Below, piece by piece: positions 12,291 to 24,480 of a stretch of 64,000 nucleotides of DNA. Every line of letters begins with the position of its first letter. The stretch's first letter is position 1. Below the pieces are notes generated by a model. It did no database searches. It had not been told where the DNA came from and saw nothing but the letters and a program-made list of their open reading frames with translations. The position numbers and the translations under genes were made by a program. The stretch covers positions 16,841,001 through 16,905,000 of the forward strand of contig NW_026623100.1 of assembly GCF_023065955.2 (NCBI RefSeq), given 5' to 3'. The DNA comes from Ursus arctos. Taxonomy: Eukaryota > Chordata > Mammalia > Carnivora > Ursidae.

Positions 12291-14640
12291 TTCAGCCTCA
12301 GTACTTTGACTTGTTTCTTTATATGAAAATAGCTTTCTTGAACTTTAAGGAGGCTTAGTTCAGATAGCTCTTCTAACTTCACAGATTTCTCTTTTGTTGT
12401 TTTTGTGTATTATTAAAAAAATGGTAGATGGCTTTCTGAGATTTCCTGGCTCTGTTCTACTCTGACACTTCTGTTTGGACCTTCTCTTTCCTGTATCTTG
12501 TTTGCCCATAACCTGCTCAATTTTATTTTCATTCCCAGCATTTCCTCTTAAGTGTAGACTCTGTCTTAGAAGACAGCCTCAAATGCCAGTTTCAAGTGAC
12601 CTAAGAGGACCAGACTGCTCCAGGCCTGTAGGCCTTATTGTGAACTGCTCGCACTTAACTACAGGAGTAATTTTAGCTTCTCACAAATTGTGTCTCACTG
12701 CTTTCCGCTGAATACCTTTTGGCTATTTTGTACTTCTGTTCTCAAGTTCTTCATACACCTCATTACTTCCCCCTGCTTTCTCTCACTTAGACACCAATAG
12801 AAAACAAGTTGGGGGAGGAGTGGGGGAAAAGAGGTTGGGGCTGTTGGTGGTTTTCAGTCCTTTGTATTATGGGGTTTGTGGTGAGACTGTCAAATAGTTT
12901 TGTTGTAAAAGTTACTCATGGGTTTTTGGGTTTGCTCTCTAATTGCGCTGTTTTATGTAAAGATTCACAAGGAATCAAAAATTTGCTGCCACCACAGCTG
13001 CCATTTTCCATAATCCTCTTCCCAATAATTTTAATTTGGGGAGTGGTTATATCTCTTTTCTCCCCCTAAAATCTCGGCAAAAAACCTTATTTCTTCTAAA
13101 ATTATTGCCACTTAATGCTGTCCATTGATTTTATATGTCACAGCTCTCTGAACCTGTTGTTCTGCTCTGATTATTTCTTCTTAGTCGAGAGAGCATTTAA
13201 AAGTCTATTAAAGATCCTTTGGGATATTTTGAAAGGGTCATGGGATTATCTTTCAGTTGCAAATACAAGTGTTAGGGCTTTGACATTTAATGCTTTAGCT
13301 CTTTCCAATATTTAAAAGCTAACCTACATTATTTACACCTCCGGCTATTCTTAAATTATGGAGAAAGAATTGGTTAGTTTTGAGAACTTGTTGATTTTCC
13401 TTTATATAAGATAGTAGTTCAGAAATATGAAATAATCAGAAAGCTTAATGGGATGGTCTCTTGATGTTTAGAAAAACAAAAAGATTTAAATAATTTGTTC
13501 AAGGTAAAGATACTTATTTAACAAACAGCAAATGCTTACTGTATGTTAGGAAATAGATGCATGTAAGTAAATAATTGCAGTGTGATACATACCCTTCTAG
13601 ACAGATTCAAGAGTAGTGTGGGAACACAGAAAGTAGAAACCAGCTTTCCCCAAAGAGTGGGATTAGGTAAGTTGAATTTTTTAGTTATAATGGAGGTTTA
13701 CTAATGGTGTATCATTACCTTTAATAAACTCATTTTCTCTTTGTTTTTGTGAACTTTTCCATTAGTAGTGCTTCATACCAATAGTAACTGTAGACTTCCT
13801 TTAATTACTACTTCCAAATAGCATATTGTTCAGATGGAATTAAAATAATTAATGCTTAAAAAGTTTTCTGATACTATTTTCCAAATACTGCTTAAGTAGA
13901 GAACTAAAATTTAACAGGTGAAAGGCTCACAAAGCAGAATGGAAGAAATAATATCTAGCATAGTATTCTGTACTTGAATGTTAATTGCTCAGTAAATATT
14001 TTTTAATGAATATCATTTTACTTTTCAGATTTTTGTTCTTTGGGCAAAAAAATCTCCTTTGTTTAGTTGAAAAAAATTAACAATATGCTATAATTTGGGT
14101 TTTGCATGTCTAATCTAGTTGGCATCAAGTAAGAACCAGGTTATTTGCCTAAGTACTCTTCTTAGGGTTGTTGTGTCCATTGTTTTCTAGTTTTTTGTTT
14201 GTTTCTTCATTCTGGAATGAATGAGTCTTTTTTTAAGGTATAGAACTTTAATGTTTATAAAGTGGTTTCATTTCTGTTGTTTGCTTTGAGCTTTTGACAC
14301 AAATAACCACAGTAAAAAAAAGGACATATAAATGCAATTGGAACATAGGAGAGATAAACATGTCTAAAAGAAGTTCAGATGGTAATTGCATGGAGGAGTT
14401 GTTATTAGGGTTTTGGCTGTATGGTGGTAGGGAAGGTAGACAATCCAGATGTTAGAATAGCAGGAGCAAGAGTATAAATAGAGAAATGCACAAGAAGTAT
14501 TTGGACAGAATTAGTCTAGTTTGAACTAACTTCAAGTAGAGGAGGATTAGCTTGAGGATATAGATATTGAGTCAGATATATTTATGATAGCATGTACTCT
14601 TTTTCAGTCTTTTGTACTTATGGAGCAATCTAAGCAGGGT
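12291..14640. other. Intron 1, nothing recognised
   Basis: AT-rich sequence without a young transposon, RNA gene or plausible exon. Short open frames of 66-86 codons near 12.5-13.3 kb lack any protein-like pattern. Confidence 0.4.
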
Positions 14641-14644
14641 GAAA

Positions 14645-14880
14645 GCTAGTGTAGTAGTGAAGAGTGTGAGCTCTGGAGCGATACTCCCTGAGCTTGGATC
14701 CCATTTGCTACTTTAGAGTTTGTGATAATGAACATACCATTTAATCTCTCTGTATCTGTTTCCATATATAAAATGGACACTAATAATAGCAACTGCCTGA
14801 TAGAGTTGTTGTGAAGATTAAAAGAGTTAATACTAGTAAGGCACTTAAAACAATTCCTGGTATCAGTAAGCATTCAGTCG
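14645..14880 (+). mobile_element. MIR SINE
   Basis: Well-preserved MIR order: 'gtgtagtagtgaagagtgtgagctctggagcg', 'taatctctctgtatctgtttcc', 'aaaatggacactaataatagcaa', 'gttgttgtgaagattaaa' and 'aattcctggtatcagtaagcattcagt'. Confidence 0.8.
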
Positions 14881-15289
14881 ATTTTTTTAATGTAAGAAAG
14901 TACTAGCTCCCTCATTTACATAAATCATGTGTACATGATTTATACGCACACATAGGAAATATACATATGAGTAGGATAAATAGGTTCTACCATGTGTGTA
15001 TCTACAGGAAAGCTGGTAATATTTGAATTTCAGTTTTTGATGGCATTTAGATTAGTATAGAATGAAAATCCAACCATCTCATTTTATAGATGTCCAAGTT
15101 ATGTGGTAGCAGAGCTAGAACCAAGATCTGACAGACAACAAATATTTGAGGAGTAAACAAAGCAGACAACCAGCTCTACCATTGTGCAGCTTTCAGTCAG
15201 TTAGGAAAGATACATCTTAAGCCATCTCAGGTATGATAAATGTTATCAAAAGTATAGGATATTATGGAAGCACAGAATATAGGGTCCTG

Positions 15290-15700
15290 TCTAGTCTGGG
15301 ATGTAGAGAAGATTTCCCTTAAGATTTTAAAGCTTCAATGTGAATGATAAATAGCAGCCAGGGCTAGGTGAGATGAAGAGTGTGTCAGGCAAAGGAAGTA
15401 ACATTTGTAAAGGCCCTGGGGGAGGAGAAAGCATGGCCTACTCAGATATCTAAAGAGGGGAGAACGAGGGAAAGAGTGGCAAAAGATGTGGCCAGAGAAG
15501 ACAGACAGGGGCCAAGTCGTGCCAGGTCTCATGTACCATGTAAAGGATTGTGCGTTTGGACCTAAGGGTCCCCTTGATGGATTAAGGAAGAAAGAGACAT
15601 TGTCAGATTTGCATTTTATAAGATAATATTGTAGGGAACAAATTAAGAGAGGATCAGGCAGAGATGCAGGGAGACTAATTAAAAAGGTATTGTCAGAGCC
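15290..15700 (+). mobile_element. L2-like LINE remnant
   Basis: Contains ordered L2-type phrases: 'aaggccctgggggag', 'ggattgtgcgtttggacctaaggg', 'agagacattgtcagatttgcatttta'. Diverged. The open frames crossing it on both strands are not protein-like. Confidence 0.5.
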
Positions 15701-18199
15701 TCTGTGTACGTTTGTGCAGAACACAATTACAAGGGGTACCATTCATGTAGACTACTATTATAGTGGTCTAGATGAGAAATGGTATTGATCTGGGCTATTG
15801 TTGTAACTGAAAATGGAGAAAAGTGGACAGGTTTCATATTTAACTATTTCTCCAAAATCTATCCCCAGATCACACCTGTCTTCTGAACTTTAGATCACAT
15901 ATATCCCAAATGTCCACTCTATTTGAATATCTCACAGGCCACATTCAACAGGTCAAAACAAAACACACAAATACACATATATACCCACCATCACCACTAC
16001 CACGAACATTGATCTACCTCCAAGTCAAGGAAAGCAGCCATTTTGCTGTCAGTATTCTCTGTATTAAATGGAACTAACATCCTTTCCGTGGCTGATCCTA
16101 TCTACTGGTAGTGACAACTAGACCTCTTAGCTACATATAGCTACAGTTGATTTGGCTATTTAGAGTTTAGGTTATATTCTGAGTAAGTTTATTTAGAAAC
16201 TTAGTTTATTAGGTTAAGTGTTACTTTCTACAATGCCCTGGAGATAGTTTATTTAATAACATAAATATCTTTAATAATTTTTAGCATAAATGTGTTTTAC
16301 TTCTGTAATTACATGTAATTACATGTAATTACATGTAGACGGTTAGTTGAGTCTTATTTAAAATGTACTTAATCATACTTTTGTGTTGTTTTTAGAATTA
16401 CATATAAAATCTATATATTAAATCAACTGGTATAGAGTCCTAAGTTTCACTTTTGCTTTCCTAATTTAATATAGAAGGCTATTAGTAAGATATCATTTTC
16501 TGCCTTTATTAAATGTATTTCTGATCTTGAATGTTCTTTTAAAAGATGCTTATTTTCAGTGGAACAATTTAATTGGCTGTAGGAGATTTACTGCATGGCT
16601 GACTGATTATGGCTTATTTCAAAGCATTAAAAATAATTTCTACATAAATTTTGATGACAAAGAGTACTTCCTATTTGTATTCAAATGCCAACCAAGTTTA
16701 CCCATGTACTTTAGGACATTAATCTGTTGACTTTCAGGTTTCTATAACTTTGTTCTTTTCAACATTACTTTTCGAGTGTAGTTGGTATAGGACTGTCAAA
16801 GAACCAAAGTGCTGGTTGGTTAACTGGTCGCTGTATGGTTTGTAGCATGGTGATATTACTTCTAATTCTAGATGGCATAGGTATTTCCCTCCATTAGTGA
16901 TTATTTTTATTTTTTTTAATTTCTGTGTTGTCAGTGTTTTCCAGCCTTTAACATATTTTCCTTTGTACACCACATTGATTGCAGCCCCAAAAGTTGAGAA
17001 AAGATGAGTTTTCTAAGCTAGATTTACTCTAAGAGCTAATAGTGCTTTATTCCCCTATCATTTTTAGTAACAGGTAAAGTAAATGAGTGCTATGTTTTAG
17101 ATGGTAATAGAAGTTTTCAAGTTATTTTGTCATCAGCCTTTTTTAAACATTTATTAGAACTAGCCATTTTCCTTATCAGAGAAAACAATTCTCACTGCAT
17201 TTAGATCTTTTGTGGTACTGTTTTTTTAGATCAGTATTTCTGTGTATGAAAGGCAGGGTTATTTGCTAGCATTCATTTTAGGAAACGTATTTATTTGGTG
17301 TTTATACAGAAAATACCAAGTTTGTTTACTGGTTAGAAGCAAATGTGTTTCATTTTTTTTACTTATAAAGCTATTGCTTCATTTTAACTTCCCCAAGAAA
17401 CTGATGAACAACTGAGACACTTTTTTAAAGAGACAAATGCTGCAACAATGTGTAGGGGAAGTCTATGTAATGTGTACAAGTAGCACAAAACTATTTAGAT
17501 AGAAATGGCATTTAAATCATGGTTTACACTGTATACCTAGGCAAGTTAGGAGAGGAGAAAAATGGATTCAGTGGAAGGTTAGAACAGAATTTGTTCCCCC
17601 AGATTTTAGTGTTTTATGCTTTTAGCATGAGTTGGAGAAAGGTCTTTTCCTTCACTCAATTTTATTTCTTTTTTTACCCCTATTCGTAAAACAGTTTCCC
17701 TATGAGACAAGTCTTTGACCCTTTTGTATTCTGCATCCCCCCCCCCCCTTCCTGCCCTTTCTTGACTGGAAAATGCAGCTGCACACATTTTTTGTGTGGA
17801 GACAATGGATCACATGCTGTGTCACCTAAATCTATGACCAAGAGGCAGTTTTATCCCTAAGAGACCATAATGCTTCAGTTGTCCTGGATACATGACATCA
17901 TGTAGCATTATAATCAAACACACGTCTTTTTGCAGTATATTTGGTATTTGAATCTACCCTCTAATCTCAGTATTGGATTTTATGGGATGGACAGTATTTA
18001 TAATAGAGAATCTTAATCAGAATGATTTTATTGTTATTCAGTAGGAAAGATTGAGTTCCTCCCTTTTATATGTCTAAATTTTTTCTTACGTGAGGGTTAT
18101 ACTTTGAGTTAATGGAGTATCATCTAGTATGTGTTAGGTTTGTTACACAGTGCCTTGCAAATAGTATGTGCTCAATAAATGTACACTTTGTTTTTGTTC
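15701..18199. other. Intron 1, mostly unassigned
   Basis: Holds the palindromic 10-bp repeat at about 16307-16337 and a C-run at about 17739-17749. 'cacagtgccttgcaaatagtatgtgctcaataaatg' at 18147-18182 is a MIR/L2 3' tail. No exon or young transposon. Confidence 0.4.
16307..16337. repeat. Palindromic 10-bp tandem repeat
   Basis: ACATGTAATT repeated with exactly 10-bp spacing: three ACATGTA cores at 16311, 16321 and 16331. Each core is self-complementary (TACATGTA), so the array is both a direct and an inverted repeat. Confidence 0.8.
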
Positions 18200-18330
18200 T
18201 CAGTGTGGTAAAGTAACAGGAATAAAATCGTTTTCTTTTTTTTTTTAAATGAAGCAACTCTTAGGATTTAAAAAATAATTAGTTATCTGTAAACTGCTAA
18301 AATATTTTATATTGAGCTTATTATAATAAG
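18200..18330. repeat. Duplicated intronic segment, copy A
   Basis: Matches copy B at 19197-19630. The best part runs from aactcttaggattta at 18257 to ttgagcttattataat near 18326, about 85-90% alike by eye. Weaker similarity starts near 18200 (cagtgtggtaaagtaacag against ctagtgtagtaaaagctttt). Confidence 0.6.
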
Positions 18331-19267
18331 CTTCTTAATACTATTGAAAAAGTCCTGGAAATATAATGCTGTGGCTTCCAGGGTTGAGAAAAGGTATTTT
18401 ATTATAGTTAATCAATGAAAATAGTTCACTCCCAAAGAGAATGGAGGAGAGGGAAATTGAGTGGAAATTTCTTTTATGTATTTATCTTCATCAGAGAAAG
18501 CTTAAATTATGGTAAAGAATTGAGATGATTGCCAGGCTGTGCTAATAAAATCACAAACATTTTGGAATTCTATACTATGCTATGTCTCTGTAGTAGATTT
18601 GTTTTTTCTATGGCAAACATTGTTTAGTGACCTGAACTAAGTGAAAGACTCTTTCCCTTTGCTAGGGGTTGTTTTAGCCCAAGTCAAATAGTTTTTTATA
18701 TTGGTTACTTTAAAGTGATTGGATGGGAGAGCTACAAATCTAAGATGGCCTACTCTTTGGTTGCTCTTTTACATTTGCAGGATTGTTTGATTTACTCATG
18801 ATATTAAGTTATTGATAGGGAAGAAGGAAAGTCAATAAAAATAAAGTTTCCAAATGTCTTAAGTCCACGTAAAAAGATAGCATTAGAAAATTTAAATGCA
18901 TTTAATTAAATATAGCCAAAAAATAATATTCGTTTCTTACATGCTTCATGAATTTACATGTTTAAAGTATTTATAATAAGACTGATATTAAGTAGAAAGC
19001 TAGACTACAAGAGTGAAAAGAGTGAGAAATAACTTAATCTGTAGGTCAGATGCTGCCATATTGTTCAAGGTTAATCATCCCTTGCTTTGAGCATAGGACT
19101 GACAGCAAGTCTTCTTCAGGATTTCTCTGTACAATTGCTCAAGTGTTGGTTTCATCTTCTTCCCAGTTCTAGTAAAACATAACAGATGGCATGGTTCCTT
19201 TTCACTCTAGTGTAGTAAAAGCTTTTAACAGCAAAATTGATTTTCCTCATTACCCTTTTTGGGTTTT

Positions 19268-19280
19268 CTTTCTTTCTTTT

Positions 19281-19332
<52 letters not shown>

Positions 19333-19333
19333 T
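19268..19333. repeat. (TTTC)n microsatellite
   Basis: About 15 nearly uninterrupted TTTC units, with one TTTT-TTTC irregularity near the start. Likely length-polymorphic. Confidence 0.95.
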
Positions 19334-19359
19334 TTTTAATGAGGAACTCTTAAGATTTA

Positions 19360-19557
19360 TTTTTTTTAAAAGATTTTATTTATTTATTTGACAGAGAGAA
19401 AGACAGCCAGCAAGAGAGGGAATACAAGCAAGGGGGGTGGGAGAGGAAGAAGCAGGCTCCCAGCATAGGAGCCTGATGTGGGGCTCGATCCCAGAATGCT
19501 GGGATCACGCCCAAAGCTGAAGGCAGGCGCCTAACGACTGAGCCACCCAGGCGCCCC
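19360..19557 (-). mobile_element. CanSINE
   Basis: Complement orientation: T-rich tail, gattttatttatttatttgacag, then a CT-poor body to ccacccaggcgcccc. Target-site duplication GGAACTCTTAAGATTTA (19343-19359) and GGAACTCTTAGATTTA (19558-19573), with one base lost from one copy. Confidence 0.93.
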
Positions 19558-19744
19558 GGAACTCTTAGATTTAGAAAATAATTAGTATTTGTAAATTGCT
19601 AAAATATTTAATGTTGAGCTTATTATAATCTTACTCTGTTGAATAAATATAGGAAATACACTAGGAAAAGAAAAATTAGCTGGGAGTACAAGTTTAAAAA
19701 TGGAATAAATTTACTTTGGGATATTAGGGATTCACTGTCATATT

Positions 19745-19750
<6 letters not shown>

Positions 19751-19787
<37 letters not shown>

Positions 19788-19952
19788 TTTGACAGAGACA
19801 GCCAGCGAGAGAGGGAACACAAGCAGGGGGAGTGGGAGAGGAAGAAGCAGGCTCCCAGCGGAAGAGCCTGATGTGGGGCTCGATCCCAGAACGCTGGGAT
19901 CACACCCTGAGCCGAAGGCAGATGCTTAACGACTGTGCCACCCAGGCGCCCC
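19751..19952 (-). mobile_element. CanSINE with expanded (TTTA)n tail
   Basis: Ends in ccacccaggcgcccc at 19952. The usual two or three ATTT units near the tail are expanded to about eleven (19745-19788). Flanked by TATTTTATTT on both sides (19741 and 19953), though the left copy merges with the array. Confidence 0.9.
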
Positions 19953-20283
19953 TATTTTATTTTGATCTGAGTATTTTTTGGTGCTTTTAAAAAATTTCTT
20001 AATGAGAATTCCTAGGTAACATAATGGATTAAAAATAAATTTTTAACTATTAAAAAATCATTTTGCAAATAGTATCTTAGATTTAGGGTTTGAAGAACTG
20101 TAATATAGGTAAGATAAAAACTTAATTAAAATTGAAAATGTAACATCAGGAGATTCAGTAATATTGAAAAGCACTTTTTAGAAGTATTAAACACATCATT
20201 AATAAAACTGAGTTAATTGCAATTATTCCTTATTTGCTAAGGATCTATATTACTTACTAAAGTATACAATAAAGAAGTCTCAT

Positions 20284-20516
20284 ATTCATGAGAATTGCTG
20301 GACTGAGATTTGGGGGGTTTTAAGTAAATTTTATATTCATGAACCCATTTTTTATGAACCCATATTTTTAAAGTACTATAGATATGCTAAAATCATTTAA
20401 GCAATTCATGAGAATTGCTGGACTGAGATTTGGGGGGTTTTAAGTAAATTTTATATTCATGAACCCATTTTTTATGAACCCATATTTTTACAGTACTATA
20501 GATATGCTAAAATCAT
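20284..20516. repeat. Recent 120-bp tandem duplication
   Basis: 20284-20396 and 20404-20516 are identical over 113 bases except A/C at 20371/20491. The period is exactly 120, with a 7-base spacer. Each unit also has an internal echo, ATGAACCCAT twice. Confidence 0.95.
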
Positions 20517-21305
20517 AAAACTATAAGTAATATCTTCAAAGAAGAGATTATTGTCTTGAATATTCTAACTTAATAAGAATTCTGTAACAGTATAGTAGAT
20601 TCTGAATTAGTTGGATACAAATGAATATACTATATATGTAGATATTTATATTCCTGTTCTGTTTTGGTTATAGCATTATATTTGTCACTATATTTTTTCT
20701 TTTTCTTATTGAGAATGTCATTACTAGTGAAAACTCAACATTTTTTTTTTACTTCAGAGGTAGTGTATTTTGTATTTTCTTTATTTTTTATAAATTATTT
20801 TTGTGTGTGTATATGAGAATGTTAGCATCAGGCAGAGCTGTTAGTAAAGGAACTTAAGAGTTTTTGGAGGCCATTAATAACAAAATACTAAAAAAAGTTC
20901 TCAAAGTTTATATGGTTTGGTTTCTTTTAGCTATTTGAACTAGAAAGATTTGAAGAAGAGTTCTGTCACGTAGCATGATTGGTAAAATACTGGTGTAACA
21001 TAACATATAAAGTGCATGGAGACAAATACGGTAAGGAAGTGAAAGTCGCATCATAAAGAAAATGATGAAATTGTTATTGCACCACTTTTCTGAGAAGTCC
21101 TAATTTCAGATGGCTGCCTTGCCAGTGTCATTGGTCATAAGGGAGACCCATCCTTAATGTTAGGATTTTTTTTTAATTTCCAAACTTCAAAACATAAAGT
21201 ATTGTTACTGATTTTGTACCCTAATTTTTGTATTTGAAAGATGTACCATTTATAAATCTACCTTAGGAAACTAATGATTTAAAAAAATTAATAATAATTA
21301 CCATC
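20517..21305. other. Intron 1, nothing recognised
   Basis: AT-rich DNA with no exon, RNA gene or transposon that I can name. Confidence 0.4.
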
Positions 21306-21515
21306 TCTTTAGCTAGTATTCATTGTGTACTTACTCTCTACCACTTTTCTAAGTGCTTTATATTCTCATGTTAATTTGTATTAACAGTCATGAAAGTCAG
21401 TACTATTACAATTCTAAATTAGGTCTTATAGCCTATTGAGTGTCAGAGCTGGGATTTGAACCCAGGCAATATCTCTTCACAACTTATGCTCTTAGCTCTT
21501 TGCTTTACTGCCACC
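21306..21515 (-). mobile_element. MIR SINE remnant
   Basis: Antisense MIR order: 'cattgtgtacttactctctaccacttttctaagtgcttta', 'gagtgtcagagctgggatttgaacccaggcaa', 'atgctcttagctctttgc'. Confidence 0.75.
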
Positions 21516-21543
21516 AGATTATAGTATCAAGAATAGTGATTTA

Positions 21544-21744
21544 GGGGCGCCTGGGTGGCACAGCGGTTAAGCGTCTGCCTTCGGCTCAGGGCGTGATCCT
21601 GGTGTTATGGGATCGAGCCCCACATCAGGCTCTTCCGCTATGAGCCTGCTTCTTCCTCTCCCACTCCCCATGCTTGTGTTCCCTCTCTCGCTGGCTGTCT
21701 CTATCTCTGTCGAATAAATAAATAAAATCTTAAAAAAAAAAAAA
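21544..21744 (+). mobile_element. CanSINE, young
   Basis: Intact head GGGGCGCCTGGGTGGCACAG to an uninterrupted A-tail. Target-site duplication AAGAATAGTGATTTAG / AAGAATAGTGACTTAG (21529-21544 and 21745-21760), one transition apart. Confidence 0.95.
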
Positions 21745-21760
21745 AAGAATAGTGACTTAG

Positions 21761-22686
21761 ATTTTACTTTTTTTTCTAATATGAAATTGCTTATCCTTCA
21801 CAATTTTAACTTCAGATGCACTGTTCCCTCAAGTTTCTGCTAAGTATCTCTTAGTATTATGTGTATTAATTACTTTCTCAAGGAAGAAGCTTTTCGTTTT
21901 ACAGTTGTGCCATAGTTGTTAGATTCTATGCTAAAATAGTATACAATTATGGCAATAGAGCCATGTGTGTGGTAGGAGGAAAAGGGTGTTGTTGTTGTTG
22001 TTGTTGGTTTGTGGGGGGTTTTTTGGGTTGTTTTTTTTTTTTGAAGCTTCTTTGAAAAGGAACCAGAGAGGTTATTCTGAATGGTATATATGTTACACTT
22101 CTCTTTCTCCACATAGCAAGATGTAGAGATGTTGTAATCATAATCCACTATAGCGAGTACATTAGCTTTGAAATGTATTTTAGGTTTCTATATACATTTA
22201 GGTACTTCTGGCATTTTAGAATTCATAATATATATTTCCTGTTTATCAAGAAGTTACTTATTCTGTATCCTCAACTATTAAACCGCAAGTAGGTAAAAGG
22301 GGACTCTGAAATAGCTGGGGGAAAAAAATTTTAAGTTTATGTATTAAATTTATGTACCCTAAGGTGGGTTCTTTTTACTTACTGATCTTACTGTGATCTT
22401 CTGTGAAATTCTAATAAAAATTTTTTGGCTTTCTAGTCTATAGCAGATAATGGTAGTATAATACCATGTTAATGATTTAGAAATCCAAAATGCTCTGAAA
22501 ACCAAAGTTTTCTCTTAGCATATTTAGTAGCAAAACATGATCTGAACTGATATAAGACTATTGATGGTCTTTATTTACTCTCTTCTTAGTGTGAATCTGC
22601 ATTTTGCTGCAGAAATATTAACATGTTTATTGTGGGGTGCTGCCTCAAACCTCACTGACACATCATACAACATATCATATTTGCAT
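21761..22686. other. Intron 1, simple repeat only
   Basis: A (GTT)n run lies at about 21987-22006 followed by G- and T-rich homopolymers to 22043. No exon; the open frames across it are low-complexity Lys/Thr/Gln artefacts. Confidence 0.5.
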
Positions 22687-22700
22687 TGTAGTTTCTTTCT

Positions 22701-22901
22701 TTTTTTTTTTTTTTTTAAAGATTTTATTTATTTATTTGACAGAGAGACAGCCAGCGAGAGAGGGAACACAAGCAGGGGGAGTGGGAGAGGAAGAAGCAGG
22801 CTCATAGCGGAAGAGCCTGACGTGGGGCTCGATCCCAGAACTCCGGGATCACGCCCTGAGCCGAAGGCAGACGCTTAACCGCTGTGCCACCCAGGCGCCC
22901 C
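22701..22901 (-). mobile_element. CanSINE, young
   Basis: Full-length, with a pure T-run start and a ccacccaggcgcccc end. Perfect 14-bp target-site duplication TGTAGTTTCTTTCT at 22687-22700 and 22902-22915. Among the least diverged copies here. Confidence 0.96.
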
Positions 22902-23133
22902 TGTAGTTTCTTTCTAAACTCTCAAATATTCCGAATTCTCAAATATATCTGCCCTCAAGGATTTTAGATAAGGGATCACACACCTGTGTAATCAGGTACT
23001 GTGAGTGCAGTACAAATGAAAGCTAGGATATAATGAACTAAGAAGATTAATCCAGTAACTCAAGCATAGCAAGGTGAAGCCTTTTAGTGTGGAGCAATAT
23101 TTCTCAACTTGAATAATACATGGATTGCTTTTA

Positions 23134-23260
23134 TTTATTTTTAAAGGTTTATTTATTTGAGAGAGAAAGAGAGTGAGAGAGATCACAGATGACAGGGAGT
23201 AGACTCACTGCTGAGCAGAGAGCCCAACGTGGGGCTCCAACCCAGGACCCTGAGATCATG
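23134..23260 (-). mobile_element. CanSINE, 5'-truncated, old
   Basis: Carries the tail and body (taaaggtttatttatttgagagag ... ggaccctgagatcatg) but lacks the tRNA-like head. Flanks ATACATGGATTGCTTTTA (23116-23133) and ATACATAGATCCCTTTTA (23261-23278) are a diverged duplication, so the truncation happened at insertion. Confidence 0.85.
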
Positions 23261-24480
23261 ATACATAGATCCCTTTTAAAGAAAAAAATTATAAGTCTCA
23301 TTTTAAGAATCACTGACTTTAGTTCCTGAAGTATTTTTTTATAAGTCTTTCATTTTTCTCTTTGAAAATAGTAAAATACGTTTTTATACTGTTACTGAAA
23401 TAAAAGCACAGAATAAAAATTTGCAAAACTCTTGGCCCCCAGAGTATATCCCTGGGACATCCTGATTGGAGAAACACTAATAAAGTGGCAAATAGGCCTA
23501 TATATTTGAATAGCCCTATAAATATTCTTTGCAAGTCTGTTTATAATGACAAGCCTGAATCATAGTTAAGGGATTAAAGTAGCTTTCCTGTCTTTAATGA
23601 ATATGATTTTTCAAAGGGATGAAAAGAACCAGGTATTTTTTTTTAAATGTGCACGATTTTTGATAACTACCTTCCACTCCAGGGAAATGTCCTCTACCCA
23701 CTTCCAGTTGGGAATCACTGTCATAATGAGCAACTCTTACTGAGAGAGGAGTGAGTCAAATTCCTCAAGTGTGTTGAGGCCGAAGGAAGAAACAGTGCTG
23801 TAAGATACAGGATAATGTAGGTTAGTGATAGTGCCATCAGGAACTAATATAAACATCAGTTTCCAGCGGCATGGCAAACTAAATACTTGGACCAACCTTT
23901 CTGCTGAAAACAGCCTAAAATACTCGATAAAAATGCATCAGTGCTCTGGCACAGAAGTAAAGAATATTTAGACCGAACACTAATTGGAAACCCAGAGAGA
24001 ACTCAGTGCAGTAAGCTGAGTACTAAGCTGGCTATTGCCTTGAGGGTATTTACCAAATCAAGTGAGTTTCTGTTTTCTTAGCCTTGTGGGGCTCAGGATC
24101 AGGAAGCAAAGCCCAGACCCAGCCAAGGTAAAACACCTAGCAGGACATAATCTTCCTCATTACTGTGGAGCCCCAAAGGGCTAAAACTTCTAGACATAAG
24201 AGTGATCTAGATATTCTTTCCCTTCATGTCCTTAGAGAGGACAAAGAAAGTTATCTTATAAGAATATTGCTGCTAACAGGAAAAATAAAATCACTACTGA
24301 AAATTTATTAACCACAAACTAGCCCTTACACAGGTTTGCCTGAATTCACACTAAACCTCAAGCTTACAATTTAAAATGATCCTTCATTGTTACTACTCCT
24401 GGGAACTTGACAGAAGCAACACAAATCATCATCATCAAAGAGTTGCTTTTAGGAAAGTTCTAATGAAAATGAGTAGCTTA

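Larger units (their letters stand above)
19197..19630. repeat. Duplicated intronic segment, copy B, split by a SINE and a TTTC array
   Basis: Copy B of 18200-18330. Its T-rich middle has grown into a TTTC microsatellite (about 19268-19333), and a CanSINE at 19360-19557 interrupts it inside aactcttagattta. Either an old local duplication about 1 kb apart or two copies of an unrecognised interspersed repeat. Confidence 0.6.

Noticed and set aside
20284..20516. Regular repeats considered as a CRISPR array
   Set aside because: Only two 113-bp copies with one mismatch, in a vertebrate intron. Direct repeats and spacers of CRISPR type are absent.
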